From an uncultured Cytophagales bacterium (GTDB lineage Bacteria; Bacteroidota; Bacteroidia; Cytophagales; Amoebophilaceae), in assembly GCA_905479855.1 (NCBI GenBank), contig CAJQOF010000073.1, forward strand, positions 1 to 5,947: 5,947 bases of DNA. Direction: 5' to 3'. Shown here piece by piece: positions 5,572 to 5,947 of the stretch. Under the pieces are notes generated by a model that was not told where the DNA came from, did no database searches, and saw only the letters and a program-made list of their open reading frames with translations. The translations under genes and the position numbers were made by a program. Numbering within the stretch: position 1 is the stretch's first letter; every line of letters begins with the position of its first letter.

Positions 5572-5947
5572 TCACAGGATAACACAAAAAGGTTCTCCCA
5601 TTCTAGCGTTGAATTCTGCTTCTATCCCCTTCATGTCATTGTCTAGGGTTGTCAAAGTATTCATGAGTCTCCAAAGCTCATTTTCTATAGCCCTAGAATT
5701 CACTGAAAAAGCATCGCCACCCAAGGGGAAATTATTATCTACCCATCTTTTCCTTAGACACTCCTGGGTCTCTAATATTCTTATCCTAGCAGCTGTATAG
5801 CGCCTTCTTCTTTCTCCTACGTCCGCTACATAATTATCAGTACATACTTGCCAATAATCCTTCAATTCTTTCGTAGGTGCGGTAACGATGCTTTGTACTT
5901 CTCCATCAAATAGCGAAACTGCCTCGTTTAATGCTGCCAATTCTTTC
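5572..5947 (-). CDS. Hypothetical helical protein with C-terminal CVIL, 5' end beyond the window
   Basis: The frame is open to the right edge, giving 124 visible residues ending at TGA 5572-5574; the TTG at 5938-5940 is internal, since Glu and Lys codons precede it in frame. I do not recognise the family. The visible part is soluble, charged and mostly helix-like, with heptad-like hydrophobic spacing in ELAALNEAVSLFDGEV and in the RRRRYTAARIRILETQECLRKRW stretch (not quoted in full), and a second helical segment ENELWRLMNTLTTLDNDMKG. No membrane segment or enzyme motif is visible. The last four residues are Cys-Val-Ile-Leu, which fits CaaX, with Leu at X favouring geranylgeranylation in eukaryotic cells. 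It is transcribed in the same direction as the AddB-like gene, 420 bp upstream of it, so the two are probably separate units. Coding support is the open frame and plausible protein composition only. Confidence 0.6.
   Translation of the reverse strand, partial: KELAALNEAVSLFDGEVQSIVTAPTKELKDYWQVCTDNYVADVGERRRRYTAARIRILETQECLRKRWVDNNFPLGGDAFSVNSRAIENELWRLMNTLTTLDNDMKGIEAEFNARMGEPFCVIL

Noticed and set aside
5471..5800. Plus-strand frame of 109 codons near the right edge
   Set aside because: It runs through a palindrome and then antisense to the right-edge gene. Its composition is not protein-like compared with the opposite strand.

Overview
The window looks like a Bacteroidota chromosome segment. 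The outer-membrane protein at the left edge and the AddB-like nuclease both resemble the versions of those families found in that phylum. A TAnnTTTG-type -7 element sits before the nuclease start, and no gene has a convincing Shine-Dalgarno site. Base composition is moderate: sample lines counted by hand gave about 42 to 52% G+C, with the nuclease gene at the higher end. I cannot name the genus. Duplicated Rpn genes, hairpin repeats and a possible host-directed C-terminus at the right edge would suit a host-associated, repeat-rich genome, but that is inference.

Layout. (1) Bases 1-945, + strand: the 3' part of an acyloxyacyl hydrolase (PagL-like) outer-membrane barrel protein, with the family's catalytic His/Ser apparently replaced. 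(2) Bases 987-1877, + strand: an intact Rpn-family (PD-(D/E)XK, 'YhgA-like') nuclease gene with a three-unit 12-bp repeat encoding QGMQ near its C-terminus. (3) Bases 1953-2246, + strand: a second Rpn copy, about 96% identical over its first 80 codons, cut off abruptly 16 bp before the 3' end of the convergent nuclease gene. (4) Bases 2209-5151, - strand: a full-length 980-residue AddB-like protein with a C-terminal iron-sulfur RecB-type nuclease domain. (5) Bases 5152-5571: a repeat-rich intergenic region. It holds a tandem duplication of the nuclease's promoter and start region, and four short palindromes built on CGTAG/CTACG. (6) Bases 5572-5947, - strand: the 3' part of an unidentified helical protein whose last four residues, CVIL, fit a eukaryotic CaaX prenylation box.

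How the genes relate. Two unrelated PD-(D/E)XK nuclease types lie tail to tail: Rpn (recombination and phage defence in known members) and the AddB-like protein (double-strand-break end processing). The most notable signals are three. The Rpn gene has features of the known gene-within-gene toxin-antitoxin arrangement but an altered active-site motif. The nuclease leader, created by duplication, contains a 7-codon leader ORF overlapping mutually exclusive hairpin arms. The third is the CaaX-like tail of the right-edge protein.
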